64,000 nt of DNA from Persicitalea sp963803495 (GCA_963803495.1 CAWDMP010000002.1:2976001-3040000), one strand, 5' to 3'. Positions 34,418 to 43,883 are shown, counted from the first letter of the stretch. The notes: generated by a model not told the origin, from the letters alone. Numbers and translations are program-made.

Positions 34418-35698
34418 ATGCAAAAGTTTCTTTTCAAGTACCTTATTCTTCCCCTACTCCTCTCCGGCTGCTCCGTCTCCCGCTACATCAATAAAGAAAT
34501 AAAGACTTCGCCTGTGTTGACGCAACACCACGTAGGCATCTCGGTCTACGACCCCGAAAAAGCCAAAACCCTGGCCGCCTACCAGGACGATCATTACTTT
34601 ACGCCCGCTTCCAACACCAAGCTTTTCAGCTTCTACGCCGCGCTTTCGTCGCTGGGTGATTCGATTCCGGGCCTACAGTACCAAATCCGTGACGGCGTCC
34701 TGACTTTTCGGGGCACAGGCGATCCATCGCTGTTGCACCCCGATTTGCCAACGAGCGCTGTATTGGATTTCCTGAAAAATCGTCCCGAAAAATTGGTGTA
34801 CTCGGGTGCTAATACCCAAAATCCAATCTACGGACCCGGCTGGTCGTGGGACGACTACGGCGACTACTACCAGGCTGAGCGCTCGGCACTGCCGATTTAT
34901 GGCAACATCGCCCGCTTCACTAGTCCGTCGGGACTTTACGTGCGGGTGGAGCCGGAGTTTTGGCAGGATTCGCTCGACCTCGATACTACGGTAGCGGGCC
35001 TGGTGCGTGACCGCTTCCGCAACCACTTTCGGCGCTCGCGCTACGCCCTGCCCACCGGATTGGAGCAGGATGTTCCGGTCATTACTTCCGATTCGCTCAC
35101 GGTGCGGCTATTGTCCTGTGCTTTGCGAAAGGAGGTTTCTTTCACGACGGATTCTTTGGAAGGAGACTACAAGACAGTCAATAGCATTCCGTTCGATTCG
35201 TTGTACACGCGGCTGATGCAGGTCAGCGACAACATGATGGCCGAGCAGACCATGCTACTCTACGCCGCCGCCAACGGCCTGCCGCTCGACACCAAAGCCG
35301 CCATTGATCATGCCCACGAAAATCTGTTAGCCGATTTGCCCGACCGCGCGATCTGGCGCGACGGCTCGGGGTTGTCGCGCTACAATCAGTTTACACCGCG
35401 CAGCATCGTGGCTTTATTGGGCAAGATTTATCAAAAAATCCCGCAGGAAAGGCTGTTCAATATTTTGCCCTCGGGGGGAAAGACGGGTACGATCAGAAAT
35501 ATGTTCAAAGGGAAGGAGGCGTTTATCCACGCCAAGAGCGGCAGCCTGACCAACGTGTACTGCCTAAGCGGGTACCTTACTACCAAAAAAGGTAAGCTGC
35601 TGTATTTCAGTTTTATGAACAACAACTTTGTGCGCCCCACCGCCGAAATCCGCAAGGAAGTCGACCGAGTACTCACGGGCCTGCACGATAAATTTTGA
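34418..35698 (+). CDS. dacB: D-alanyl-D-alanine carboxypeptidase (S13/PBP4 type) lipoprotein
   Basis: A 426-residue envelope enzyme that trims peptidoglycan peptides. The signal peptide ends with a lipobox (LLLSGC). The three penicillin-binding motifs are present: SxxK as ASNTK in FTPASNTKLF, SxN as SDN in QVSDNMMAEQ, and a K(S/T)G motif as AKSGSLTNVY. An IWRDGSGLSRYNQ segment typical of family S13 lies between. Compared with E. coli PBP4 (about 477 residues) the inserted domain is smaller. Convergent with the YwqK-like gene, 4 bases away. Confidence 0.9.
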   Translation: MQKFLFKYLILPLLLSGCSVSRYINKEIKTSPVLTQHHVGISVYDPEKAKTLAAYQDDHYFTPASNTKLFSFYAALSSLGDSIPGLQYQIRDGVLTFRGTGDPSLLHPDLPTSAVLDFLKNRPEKLVYSGANTQNPIYGPGWSWDDYGDYYQAERSALPIYGNIARFTSPSGLYVRVEPEFWQDSLDLDTTVAGLVRDRFRNHFRRSRYALPTGLEQDVPVITSDSLTVRLLSCALRKEVSFTTDSLEGDYKTVNSIPFDSLYTRLMQVSDNMMAEQTMLLYAAANGLPLDTKAAIDHAHENLLADLPDRAIWRDGSGLSRYNQFTPRSIVALLGKIYQKIPQERLFNILPSGGKTGTIRNMFKGKEAFIHAKSGSLTNVYCLSGYLTTKKGKLLYFSFMNNNFVRPTAEIRKEVDRVLTGLHDKF

Positions 35699-35702
35699 AA
35701 TA

Positions 35703-37151
35703 CTACTTGGGATCTTCTACTTCGGCGGAGGTGCGGGGATCGTCTTTTTGGTCGTAGATGAGCTTGCCCTGATCGTCCCACTCGCGAATTACAAAAGGCT
35801 CAAAATTCTCGTCCCAGCGGGTTTTTCGGTACTGGACTTCCTTCTTGCGCTGGCGGCGGTACTGGTAGTACTCCACCCAGCGGCCTACTTTTTCGCCGCC
35901 GTCGTAGCGCCCAAACGTCATGAGCTGCCCCTCATCGTAGAACTGAAAGTAGTCGCCATCCACGTCCTCAAACTGAATGGGCAGTACTTCCTTGATTTTG
36001 GTGTGGGCTGAATCATAAAAGGTAATGCGCGACTCGGCCGGAAAACCGCGGTACCAATGCGACTTGTCGAGCAGGTTGTAATCGTTGTCGTAGCGCACCC
36101 AACGACCGTCCTTAGTACCCATGTAGTAGAAGCCTTCTTCAAGTAGCTCTCCCGCCTTGTATTTCTTATAAGGGCCGTGCAACGGATAGGCGCGGTCTTT
36201 GTCTTTAATGACCGACCCGCTCCGCTTTTTAGCCTTGAGATCGTACCAGCTGATGTCACGAATGTAGGGGCTAATCGGCTTAGGTTCCTTCAAAATATGG
36301 AACTCCTCGATCGTGGCCCGATCGCCACTACCGAATTTTACCTGAATTTTTTGCATCGGGATACCCTGGTACTGCACCTTGGCGAGGCGCCCTTTCTTGG
36401 CACGACGCCGACGCTCCGAGCGCTTACTTTTGAACTCCTTCGCTTTCAGACCCAGGTCCGGGATCGTCTCTCCCAACAGCGAAGACAAGCTCGTCGATTT
36501 GCCTTTGCCGCCCGGTAGCGAAAGGTTCGCGGTCGGATTCAGCGCGGGTAACTGGGCGTCGAGTCCGGTGGCTTTCTTGATTTTGCCGCTGATCGTATCT
36601 GATTTGATCTTTGCGGCCTGTAAGCGGTCCTTGAATTGTAGCGTATCGCTTTTCGCTTCGGCAATTCGCGGTTTTTCTTCAACTTTCGGCGTATCTTTCT
36701 TTGGAGGAAACAAATCCTCACCTTTCGGGGGAGCCGACCCAGCATTCGTGGTTTGCGGTTCTTCTGTGGTTTTGGGATGGTCAGCTTCAACTTTCGCAAC
36801 CCGAGTGCGGTTTTCTGTTTCAATTGAATCAGCCCTAATCCGGGCAACCTGAGCTCGGTTCTCCACTTCAATCGAATCAGCTTTAAACTTAGCGATCCGG
36901 GCGCGATTGCTCGATTCTATCGAATCGGCTTTAACCTTCGCAAGCCGGGTGCTATCTACTAATCTGAGGGAGTCAGAATTCGTTTTTGCGATTTGGTTGG
37001 GTGTCAAAGCTTTAAGCGAGTCCTCCCTAGCTTTGGCGGCTTCGTAATTTGCCTTATTTACCTTCCGCTGCCTTCTGGTTTGAGCCAATGCAGGCAAGGC
37101 AGCAGCCAGGCTTACGAAAGTCAGGTAGAAGAGGATTTTACTAAAATTCAT
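35703..37151 (-). CDS. Secreted repeat-rich protein with MORN/YwqK-like C-terminus
   Basis: A 482-residue exported protein (signal peptide ending ALPALA-QT). Residues about 60-125 form three 16-residue helical repeats of the type A(K/R)xxADSIExxNRxx(V/I), likely a coiled coil. A Pro/Lys-rich linker follows. The C-terminal 180 residues contain MORN/YwqK-like repeats (LHGPYKKYKAGELLEEGFYY, GTKDGRWVRYDNDYN, GEKVGRWVEYYQY). Such modules occur in Bacteroidota cell-surface proteins; function is unknown. Possibly an envelope-anchored structural or adhesive protein (inference). Confidence 0.7.
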   Translation of the reverse strand: MNFSKILFYLTFVSLAAALPALAQTRRQRKVNKANYEAAKAREDSLKALTPNQIAKTNSDSLRLVDSTRLAKVKADSIESSNRARIAKFKADSIEVENRAQVARIRADSIETENRTRVAKVEADHPKTTEEPQTTNAGSAPPKGEDLFPPKKDTPKVEEKPRIAEAKSDTLQFKDRLQAAKIKSDTISGKIKKATGLDAQLPALNPTANLSLPGGKGKSTSLSSLLGETIPDLGLKAKEFKSKRSERRRRAKKGRLAKVQYQGIPMQKIQVKFGSGDRATIEEFHILKEPKPISPYIRDISWYDLKAKKRSGSVIKDKDRAYPLHGPYKKYKAGELLEEGFYYMGTKDGRWVRYDNDYNLLDKSHWYRGFPAESRITFYDSAHTKIKEVLPIQFEDVDGDYFQFYDEGQLMTFGRYDGGEKVGRWVEYYQYRRQRKKEVQYRKTRWDENFEPFVIREWDDQGKLIYDQKDDPRTSAEVEDPK

Positions 37152-37247
37152 TGGGCGACAGCTTCTTGGGTACTCGGTGTTCTAACGAATCTAGCGAAAC
37201 GATATTGATTCTTCAAGAAAGTTTCGGGCCGAGGAAAGCGGCATAAT

Positions 37248-37284
37248 ATAAAAAAAGCAAGAATCCTGCCACAGATTCTTGCTT
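37248..37284 (-). terminator. Rho-independent terminator of the PurF-like gene
   Basis: AAGCAAGAATC (37255-37265) pairs perfectly with GATTCTTGCTT (37274-37284). Read on the minus strand the stem is followed by a run of T (A-run at 37250-37256 on the plus strand). Confidence 0.85.
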
Positions 37285-37306
37285 CCCTGATGATTACAAA
37301 CCAACC

Positions 37307-39199
37307 TTAGTAGGCCCGCACCAGCTTGCCTTCGTGGTAGTTGACGTAGGCTTTATTCACGACTTTGTTGCCGCCGGGCGTCGGGTAGTTGCCTGTGAAG
37401 TACCAATCGCCGATGTGCTTGGGACAAGCTTTGTGCAGGTTGTCAACAGTCTGGAAAATCACAGACAGGTCGGCCTTCATGCTTTCCGGCCGGATAATCT
37501 CGGCGATTTTTTGCGAAACCTCATCGTCGCTGAACATGTCGTAGAGTACCTTGGCGTAGTTGATCTCGTAGGCATTGCCCGCCGCCAGGTTAGCGACGCA
37601 TTGGGCGTATACTTCTTCGCGCATGAAATCCAGCCCGCGCTCTTCCAGCAATTTTATCATCGCCCGAAAGGCCACAAAGTCCTTCATCCGCGACATATCG
37701 ATGCCGTAGCAGTCCGGAAAGCGGATTTGTGGGGCCGACGACACGATCACAATTTTCTTGGGGCCGAGGCCGTCCAGCATGGTCAAGATGCTTTTCTCAA
37801 GCGTGGTACCGCGCACGATAGAATCGTCGATGACGACGACCGTGTCTATGCCTTTGCGTATTACCTCGAACGTCGTATCGTACACGCTCGATACCATGTC
37901 GTCGCGGAGATTGTCGGCCGTAATAAACGTGCGTGACTTGACGTCCTTGGTCACCAGCTTCTCGATCCGGGGTCGGAACGAGAGTACCCGGTCGAGCTCT
38001 TCCTCAAAAAGAATACCTTCCATAATCGCGCGCTTGCGCTTCTTGGCCAGGTACTCTTCCAGGCCCTCGATCATGCCGAAAAACGATGTTTCGGCGGTAT
38101 TGGGAATGTAGGAAAATATCGTGTTCTCGAGATCGTAGTCGATCTCTTCCAAAATTTGCGGAATCAGCAATTTGCCCAATTCCTTGCGCTCGTTGTAAAT
38201 ATCGGGATCGGTACCACGCGAGAAATAGATGCGTTCGAAGCTGCACGACCGCTTGGGCAGTTGCGGCAGAATCGCCATCTCGTTGTACTCTCCTTCTTTG
38301 TTGATAATCAGCGCACTACCCGGCGTCACTTCCTGGATTTGGCTATACTCCACATCGAAAGCCGCCTTAATAGCCTGCTTTTCGGAAGCGACCACCACCA
38401 CCTCATCATCGGCGTAGTAGTAGGCCGGACGAATACCCGCCGGATCGCGCATGACGAAGGCCGCGCCATGGCCCGTAAGGCCGCACATCGCGTAGCCGCC
38501 GTCGAAATCGCGGCACGAGCGCTCCAATACGCGCTGCAAGTCGATGTTTTCCTCGATAATATCCGACAGCGTCGGGTTATCCCAAATACCCTTGAAGCGG
38601 TCGAATACGCGCTGATTTTCCTCGTCCAGAAAGTGGCCGATCTTCTCCATCACCGTCACCGTATCCACTTTTTCCTTGGGATGCTGCCCCAGCGAGACGA
38701 GCTTGCCGAACAGCTCATCCACATTGGTCATGTTGAAGTTGCCCGCCACGACCAGGTTGCGGCTTCGCCAGTTGCTTTGGCGTAGCATGGGTTGGCAATT
38801 CTCGATCTCATTGCCGCCGTAGGTACCATAGCGCAGGTGCCCGAGCCAGAGCTCACCGGTAAAGGCCAGGTTCTCCTGCAGCCAGTTGGCATCGTCGACC
38901 TTGCTTTTGTGGTCTTTGAGACCCTTTCTAAATTTCTTGTGGATTTTCTGAAAAATATCCGTCACCGGTTGCGGCTCTACCGAGCGGTAGCGGCTGATGT
39001 AGCGCTTGCCGGCGGGTACCTCGATCTTGATATTGGCCACCCCGGCCCCGTCCTGCCCCCGGTTGACTTGTTTCTGCATCATCACCGACATCTTGTGGAC
39101 GGCGTAGAGCGGTGTCTCATACTTGTCGATGTAGTGTTGATAAGGCTTACGCAGACGAATCAGCGCAATACCGCACTCGTGCTTAATGGCGTCACTCAT
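37307..39199 (-). CDS. Amidophosphoribosyltransferase-like protein (long PurF paralogue)
   Basis: A 630-residue two-domain protein. The N-terminal class II glutaminase domain has the presumed catalytic Cys in KHECGIALI (position 9), MQKQVNRGQDGAG and a GHLRYGTYGG segment. The C-terminal phosphoribosyltransferase domain has the PRPP loop VVVIDDSIVRGTTLE. Classical PurF (about 470-505 residues) makes phosphoribosylamine for purine synthesis. This longer form, common in Bacteroidota, begins with extra residues before Cys and has an added glutaminase segment, so its exact role is less certain. Isolated on the minus strand with its own terminator. Confidence 0.82.
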   Translation of the reverse strand: MSDAIKHECGIALIRLRKPYQHYIDKYETPLYAVHKMSVMMQKQVNRGQDGAGVANIKIEVPAGKRYISRYRSVEPQPVTDIFQKIHKKFRKGLKDHKSKVDDANWLQENLAFTGELWLGHLRYGTYGGNEIENCQPMLRQSNWRSRNLVVAGNFNMTNVDELFGKLVSLGQHPKEKVDTVTVMEKIGHFLDEENQRVFDRFKGIWDNPTLSDIIEENIDLQRVLERSCRDFDGGYAMCGLTGHGAAFVMRDPAGIRPAYYYADDEVVVVASEKQAIKAAFDVEYSQIQEVTPGSALIINKEGEYNEMAILPQLPKRSCSFERIYFSRGTDPDIYNERKELGKLLIPQILEEIDYDLENTIFSYIPNTAETSFFGMIEGLEEYLAKKRKRAIMEGILFEEELDRVLSFRPRIEKLVTKDVKSRTFITADNLRDDMVSSVYDTTFEVIRKGIDTVVVIDDSIVRGTTLEKSILTMLDGLGPKKIVIVSSAPQIRFPDCYGIDMSRMKDFVAFRAMIKLLEERGLDFMREEVYAQCVANLAAGNAYEINYAKVLYDMFSDDEVSQKIAEIIRPESMKADLSVIFQTVDNLHKACPKHIGDWYFTGNYPTPGGNKVVNKAYVNYHEGKLVRAY

Positions 39200-39356
39200 A
39201 GGGGCAATGAGGTTGTTTTTTATTTAAAAAATTGATTGCCAATAGGTTGTAAAATAACCGTGCCGTCATTTTACGGCTTCTAAACTATACCAAAATTATT
39301 TTAGTTCGAGTACTAAACGCCAAAAATACGAATTCTGACGGGGGCGGGATCGTGTC

Positions 39357-40265
39357 TCAAAGTTCGGAAATTTCGGATTCGGTCAATCCGGCGGTCTGGG
39401 AGATTACGTTCAACGGTACGCCGCTTGCTCTGAGCGCTCTTGCCACCTGGATTACACCCTCCTTTCTACCTGCCGCCGTACCTTTGGCCATGCCTTCGGC
39501 TATACCTGCAGCTATTCCTTCGGCCATACCTTCGCTGAAGGCTGTCTCTTTGGCGTAGTCGAACGTGTTTTTGTTATCACGGAAAACTTTCAAACTGGTT
39601 TCGTAACGATCCAGCTCGGCCCGATTCATAGTAGCCAACTCCGCTTTTTCGAAGGCTTGCGTGAAGACTTCGTCCCTGAACATCGCAGGTATGTTCTGAA
39701 AGTCTTCAAGGTACTTGATGAAATAGAGCCACTTATCCAATCGGGTTTCCAGTTCCTCCTCCGGTTTCTCGAAATTGGGCATCTCAAGATAAATGTAGGT
39801 CAGCTTATCGTAAAAAACCTTTCCGTGCTGGTTCTTAAGCCTGATCGTGTGCACCACTTCGCTTCGCTCAGGCTCTGTTTCGTAGTCATCGAAGGTGAAA
39901 TCAAGAATCCCAACGCAGTAGACGGCTTTCAGTTTGAAGTTCCAATCACCTTTTTCTGCTTGTTCACTAATGGGAAAAGTGGAGTAGTACACAGTACGTT
40001 CGACAAAGTAGTTCTGCTTGGCGCGTTGCAACTCCACGATGAATTTCTCGCCTTTCTCGCTCTCGCAATAGATGTCATAAATAGCCTTTCTGTCCAGATC
40101 CGTTCGGCCCATTTGCTCGGAATTCTTGAAAAAAAGATCGACGATTTTGGATTGAATAGGCAGGAGTGCATTCAAAAAGTCGATCAGCATAGGCTTGCTG
40201 GCCTCCTCTCCAAAAATCTTTTTGAATCCGAAGTCCGTGAACGGATTGACGTACTTGGCTCTCAT
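39357..40265 (-). CDS. Rpn-family PD-(D/E)XK nuclease / recombination-promoting protein
   Basis: About 302 residues from ATG 40265 (MRAKYVNPFTDFGFKKIFGE), the characteristic start; an ATG 30 bases upstream is also in frame. The nuclease core DIYCESEKGEKFIVELQRA fits D...ExQ of the PD-(D/E)XK fold, as in Rpn/YhgA-like transposase-related proteins that promote recombination. Near the C-terminus are short EGMAEGIAAGIAEGMAKG repeats, usual in this family and variable in length. No mobile-element ends are visible around it. It lies between the PurF-like gene and mdh. Confidence 0.85.
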   Translation of the reverse strand: MRAKYVNPFTDFGFKKIFGEEASKPMLIDFLNALLPIQSKIVDLFFKNSEQMGRTDLDRKAIYDIYCESEKGEKFIVELQRAKQNYFVERTVYYSTFPISEQAEKGDWNFKLKAVYCVGILDFTFDDYETEPERSEVVHTIRLKNQHGKVFYDKLTYIYLEMPNFEKPEEELETRLDKWLYFIKYLEDFQNIPAMFRDEVFTQAFEKAELATMNRAELDRYETSLKVFRDNKNTFDYAKETAFSEGMAEGIAAGIAEGMAKGTAAGRKEGVIQVARALRASGVPLNVISQTAGLTESEISEL

Positions 40266-40327
40266 CTGCTTTGCACTTTGGTTATTAATTATCAAAAACT
40301 TCCCCCGAAGTTAAGCCATTCCTCCTA

Positions 40328-40368
40328 AAAAGAAAACGGATGCGGCCCAATCGATGACCGCACCCGTT
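40328..40368 (-). terminator. Rho-independent terminator of mdh
   Basis: AACGGATGCGG (40335-40345) and CCGCACCCGTT (40358-40368) pair with one G-T wobble. On the minus strand the stem is followed by TTTTCTTTTT. Confidence 0.8.
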
Positions 40369-40388
40369 GTAATACACGCTGAAAATTT

Positions 40389-41315
40389 CTAAGCATCCAG
40401 CGCACCGTTCATGTTCCGAACCGCATCGGCCGACTTGGCGAACTTACCCTTCTCGGCGTCACTCAGGCGGATGTTGATGATCTTCTCCCAGCCACCGCGT
40501 CCCAGCACGACGGGTACGCCAATGCAGATGTCCTTTTGGCCGTACTCCCCGTTGAGCATGACGCTGCATGGCACGATGCGCTTCTGGTTGCGAACCACGC
40601 TCTCGACCATCATCATGGCGGCCGCGCCGGGTGCGTACCAAGCCGAAGTACCGATCAATTTAGTGAGCGTCGCGCCACCGACCATCGTGTCGGCGGCTAC
40701 TTTTTCGAGCTTCTCAGCCGACAGGAACCGGCTTACGGGCAAGCCGTTGTAGGTCGCCAGGCGGGTAAGCGGAATCATCGTCGTGTCGCCGTGGCCGCCG
40801 ATCACCATACCGTGGATGTCGTTGGGCGACACGTCCATTTCCAGAGCGAGGTAGGTTTTGAAGCGGGCGCTGTCGAGCGCGCCGCCCATGCCGATGATGC
40901 GCTTCTTGGGCAGGCCCGACTCGCGCAACGCGAGGTAGGTCATGGTATCCATCGGGTTAGACACCACGATGATGATCGCTTTGGGCGAATATTTCAGGAT
41001 ATTTTCGGTAACGGATTTCACGATGCCCGCGTTGATGCCGATCAGGTCTTCACGGCTCATGCCGGGCTTGCGCGGAATGCCGGACGTGATCACGACGACA
41101 TCGGAACCCTTGGTTTTTTCGTAGTCATTGGTCGAGCCAATGGGCTTAGTGTTGAAGCCGAGCAAGGCGGCAGTTTGGTACATGTCCAAACATTTGCCCT
41201 CGGCGATTCCTTCCTTGATGTCCAGCAAAACGACTTCTTCGGCCAACTGACGGCGAATGATGTTATCGGCGGTGGTGGCCCCAACGGCCCCGGCGCCTAC
41301 GACGGTTATTTTCAT
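40389..41315 (-). CDS. mdh: Malate dehydrogenase
   Basis: A 308-residue LDH-like malate dehydrogenase (malate to oxaloacetate with NAD in the TCA cycle). Start ATG 41315 places the nucleotide-binding motif GAGAVGA at residues 7-13, as expected. Catalytic features are RKPGMSREDLIGIN, VSNPMDTMTYLAL, and the active-site His in GGHGDTTMIPL. The length is typical of the tetrameric prokaryotic form. A terminator follows. The 235-base spacer upstream is shared with the divergent ykvA-type gene; apart from weak hairpins I see nothing definite in it. Confidence 0.95.
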   Translation of the reverse strand: MKITVVGAGAVGATTADNIIRRQLAEEVVLLDIKEGIAEGKCLDMYQTAALLGFNTKPIGSTNDYEKTKGSDVVVITSGIPRKPGMSREDLIGINAGIVKSVTENILKYSPKAIIIVVSNPMDTMTYLALRESGLPKKRIIGMGGALDSARFKTYLALEMDVSPNDIHGMVIGGHGDTTMIPLTRLATYNGLPVSRFLSAEKLEKVAADTMVGGATLTKLIGTSAWYAPGAAAMMMVESVVRNQKRIVPCSVMLNGEYGQKDICIGVPVVLGRGGWEKIINIRLSDAEKGKFAKSADAVRNMNGALDA

Positions 41316-41550
41316 AATGTAATCTAGGTAAAAAGCTTTGGGAATAATTTTCGGCCTAAAATTAGGGTACATTATCGGTTAAACCCTACTTCAAGGGCAA
41401 ATATTTATGCAAAAAGGGGCGACGAGCCGGACTTTCCATCCTTGTGTTCGGCTGGCAGGATTTTGTTAGCTATCAGGAACCGATGCAATTTTTTGAGCGG
41501 CTTTCCGGTTATGAATCCGGTCTCCGCTTCTTTTATTATCAAATCACCCC

Positions 41551-41982
41551 ATGGCCGATAGTTCACTCGTTACACAGATACTGAAGTCCGTTTTTTTTAG
41601 GAAAGCCACTGGTAAAGCCGGGCGTTATGCCTCCAATAGCTCAAAACTATTCAACCTGGCCAAGCAGGTACTTAATAAGAGCCGGGAAGGTGGGTTCAAG
41701 GAGGGGATGGCCGAGGCACAGGGCAAGATTCAGCTTTTGGTGCGGTTGATCCGCGCCTACGCTTCGGGTGAGTACCGCAAGCTACCCTGGAAGAGTCTCT
41801 TGTCGATCGTAGGGGTATTGATCTACTTCGTATCACCCATCGACTTTATCCCTGATTTTCTGCCCGTCGTGGGTATGGCCGATGATTTGGCACTGATTGC
41901 CTGGCTCTTTACGGCGGTCAGTAAGGACCTGGACGAGTTTAGTGCGTGGGAAAAGCAAACTAAAGTCATCAACATCGGGTAG
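41551..41982 (+). CDS. YkvA/DUF1232 family membrane protein
   Basis: A 143-residue protein with the DUF1232 signature SPIDFIPDFLPVVGMADDLAL and a hydrophobic helix (LLSIVGVLIYFV) before it. An N-terminal basic region precedes the membrane part. Function not established; many relatives are small inner-membrane proteins. Followed in the same direction by tatA after 69 bases containing a promoter-like sequence. Confidence 0.85.
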   Translation: MADSSLVTQILKSVFFRKATGKAGRYASNSSKLFNLAKQVLNKSREGGFKEGMAEAQGKIQLLVRLIRAYASGEYRKLPWKSLLSIVGVLIYFVSPIDFIPDFLPVVGMADDLALIAWLFTAVSKDLDEFSAWEKQTKVINIG

Positions 41983-41995
41983 AATCGTCGGTATT

Positions 41996-42026
41996 TTTGT
42001 TTGGTAGTAAAGAATTTTTAAATTTG
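41996..42026 (+). promoter_or_regulatory. Bacteroidota-type promoter for tatA
   Basis: TTTG (41996-41999) and TAAATTTG (42019-42026) match the -33 TTTG and -7 TAnnTTTG elements with a 19-base spacer. The start codon of tatA follows 26 bases later. Confidence 0.55.
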
Positions 42027-42051
42027 TATTCATAAATAACGATCAATCAAT

Positions 42052-42291
42052 ATGGAACTTTCATCAATTTTCGCAATCATGGGACTAGGCGGCCAGGAAA
42101 TATTTCTCGTAGCCTTGTTTGTTCTGCTTTTCTTCGGAGCCAAGAAAATTCCTGAGCTGATGCGCGGCCTGGGTCAGGGCATTAACGAATTCAAGAATGC
42201 CACGAAGGACGTAAAAGAAAATATCGAGAAAGGAATGGAGGATTCATCGACGACTTCGTCGACTTCCTCTTCTACTTCGACTAAATTCTGA
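42052..42291 (+). CDS. tatA: Sec-independent translocase subunit TatA
   Basis: A 79-residue protein with one N-terminal membrane helix (GQEIFLVALFVLLFFGAKKIP), the conserved FG at the hinge, an amphipathic helix (ELMRGLGQGINEFKNATKD) and a Ser/Thr-rich charged tail. TatA forms the pore of the twin-arginine pathway. The window also holds a Tat substrate, the hydrolase at 25310-26602. tatC is not in the window. A terminator lies between it and gatA. Confidence 0.93.
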   Translation: MELSSIFAIMGLGGQEIFLVALFVLLFFGAKKIPELMRGLGQGINEFKNATKDVKENIEKGMEDSSTTSSTSSSTSTKF

Positions 42292-42320
42292 GAACACTCA
42301 GTGTGACGTCGTTTCCTACC

Positions 42321-42377
42321 GGAGCCAATTTGGGTTAGCCTGGCAACAGCCTGTCCCAAAATGGCTCTGGTTTTTTT
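42321..42377 (+). terminator. Rho-independent terminator after tatA
   Basis: GAGCCAATTTGGG (42322-42334) pairs with CCCAAAATGGCTC (42355-42367) with one mismatch, followed by a run of seven T. Confidence 0.85.
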
Positions 42378-42404
42378 GTTAGCTCCACCTCAATTTTTCT
42401 TCTC

Positions 42405-43883
42405 TTGAAAAACTACCTGACGCTCGCTGACCTCCAGCACGACTTGCGGACAGGAGAAATCACCTGCACGGCGCTCATAGCCCACTACCTCGAGCGCATT
42501 GACGCCCAAAAAGCCCTCGGTGCTTTTGTAGAAGTGTACGCCGACGAGGCCCGCCTGAAAGCGGCGGAACTGGATCAGCGCCTGGCGCAAAAATCCGCCG
42601 GACGACTTGCCGGATTGGTACTAGGTATAAAAGATGTACTCTGCTACGCCGACCACGGGGTGCAGGCAGGTAGTCGAATACTCGACCAATACAAGTCGCC
42701 CTTCACGGCCACCGCCGTGCAACGGCTGCTTGACGAGGACGCCATCATCATCGGTCGGCAAAATTGTGACGAGTTCGCGATGGGCTCCTCCAACGAAAGT
42801 TCGTACTTCGGCCCGGCGCGCAATGCCGCCGATCCCTCGCGGGTACCCGGCGGGTCGTCGGGGGGCTCGGCCGTGGCTGTGCAGGCGGGCCTTTGCCACG
42901 CTTCGCTGGGCAGTGATACGGGCGGCTCGGTGCGGCAGCCCGCCGCTTTTTGTGGGGTGGTAGGTTTGAAACCGACCTACGGCCGGGTGTCGCGCTGGGG
43001 CCTGATCGCGTATGCTTCTTCGTTCGACTGCATCGGCCCCATCACTAAAAGTGTGGAGGACGCCGCGCTGCTGCTCGAAATTATGGCCGGGCCGGACGAC
43101 TACGATAGTACTGCTTCGAAGAAAGAAGTACCGGCCTATTCAAAAGAATTCAAGCACAATTCTGCTCCCGAAGGCCGACCGCTTAGAATTGGGTACCTCC
43201 GCGAATCCGTGGAAAGCGAGGCGGTGCAGCCTGCCATCCGGCAACGAACCGAAGCCGCCCTGGAAGCTTTGCGCAAGGCGGGCCACACGGTGGAGGCGGT
43301 CGATTTGCCACTGCTAAAACACGCTTTGCCTACTTACTACGTACTCACGACTGCCGAGGCGAGCTCTAACCTGGCCCGCTTCGATGGCGTGCGCTACGGA
43401 CACCGGAGCGCGAAAGCGACCAATCTGGAAACGTTGTACAAGAAATCGCGCACTGAGGGATTCGGCGCGGAGGTGCGCCGCCGGATTTTGCTGGGTACTT
43501 TCGTGCTGAGCGCGAATTATTACGATGCATACTATACCAAAGCGCAACGCGTTAGAAATTTGATCCGCCAGGAAACCGAATCGGTGCTGAGCCGCTACGA
43601 TTTCCTGGTTTCGTCCACGACGCCGACGACGGCTTTCCGGCTTGGTGATAAAATGGATGATCCGTTGCAGATGTACCTGGCCGATATTTTTACGGTACAG
43701 GCCAACGTAGCGGGCGCTCCGGCCATCTCGATTCCCAACGGTCAGGATGAAAACGGACTGCCCATCGGCATACAAATCATGACCCGAGCCTTTGAAGAAG
43801 TTTCGCTTTTGACTTTTTCAGGGTACCTCGAAAGCGTGATTCGTGAAAAGGAAAACGAAGTATCTTTGCCCACCGGACAGTAG
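42405..43883 (+). CDS. gatA: Glutamyl-tRNA(Gln) amidotransferase subunit A
   Basis: A 492-residue amidase of the GatCAB complex, which converts misacylated Glu-tRNA(Gln) to Gln-tRNA(Gln). Starts at TTG 42405. The Ser-cisSer-Lys triad is visible: Lys in LGIKDVLCY, and Ser residues in PGGSSGGSAVAV and GSDTGGSVRQPA. The amidase signature is complete and the length is normal. gatB and gatC are not in the window. Separate from tatA by a terminator and followed by mltD in the same direction after 139 bases. Confidence 0.95.
   Translation: MKNYLTLADLQHDLRTGEITCTALIAHYLERIDAQKALGAFVEVYADEARLKAAELDQRLAQKSAGRLAGLVLGIKDVLCYADHGVQAGSRILDQYKSPFTATAVQRLLDEDAIIIGRQNCDEFAMGSSNESSYFGPARNAADPSRVPGGSSGGSAVAVQAGLCHASLGSDTGGSVRQPAAFCGVVGLKPTYGRVSRWGLIAYASSFDCIGPITKSVEDAALLLEIMAGPDDYDSTASKKEVPAYSKEFKHNSAPEGRPLRIGYLRESVESEAVQPAIRQRTEAALEALRKAGHTVEAVDLPLLKHALPTYYVLTTAEASSNLARFDGVRYGHRSAKATNLETLYKKSRTEGFGAEVRRRILLGTFVLSANYYDAYYTKAQRVRNLIRQETESVLSRYDFLVSSTTPTTAFRLGDKMDDPLQMYLADIFTVQANVAGAPAISIPNGQDENGLPIGIQIMTRAFEEVSLLTFSGYLESVIREKENEVSLPTGQ

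Noticed and set aside
39357..40265. Active transposon
   Set aside because: The Rpn-type protein is sometimes named a transposase, but there are no terminal inverted repeats or target duplications here.
41316..41550. Riboswitch in the mdh/ykvA spacer
   Set aside because: Some weak stems (such as CCGG pairs near 41506-41522) are present, but no known riboswitch core could be recognised.
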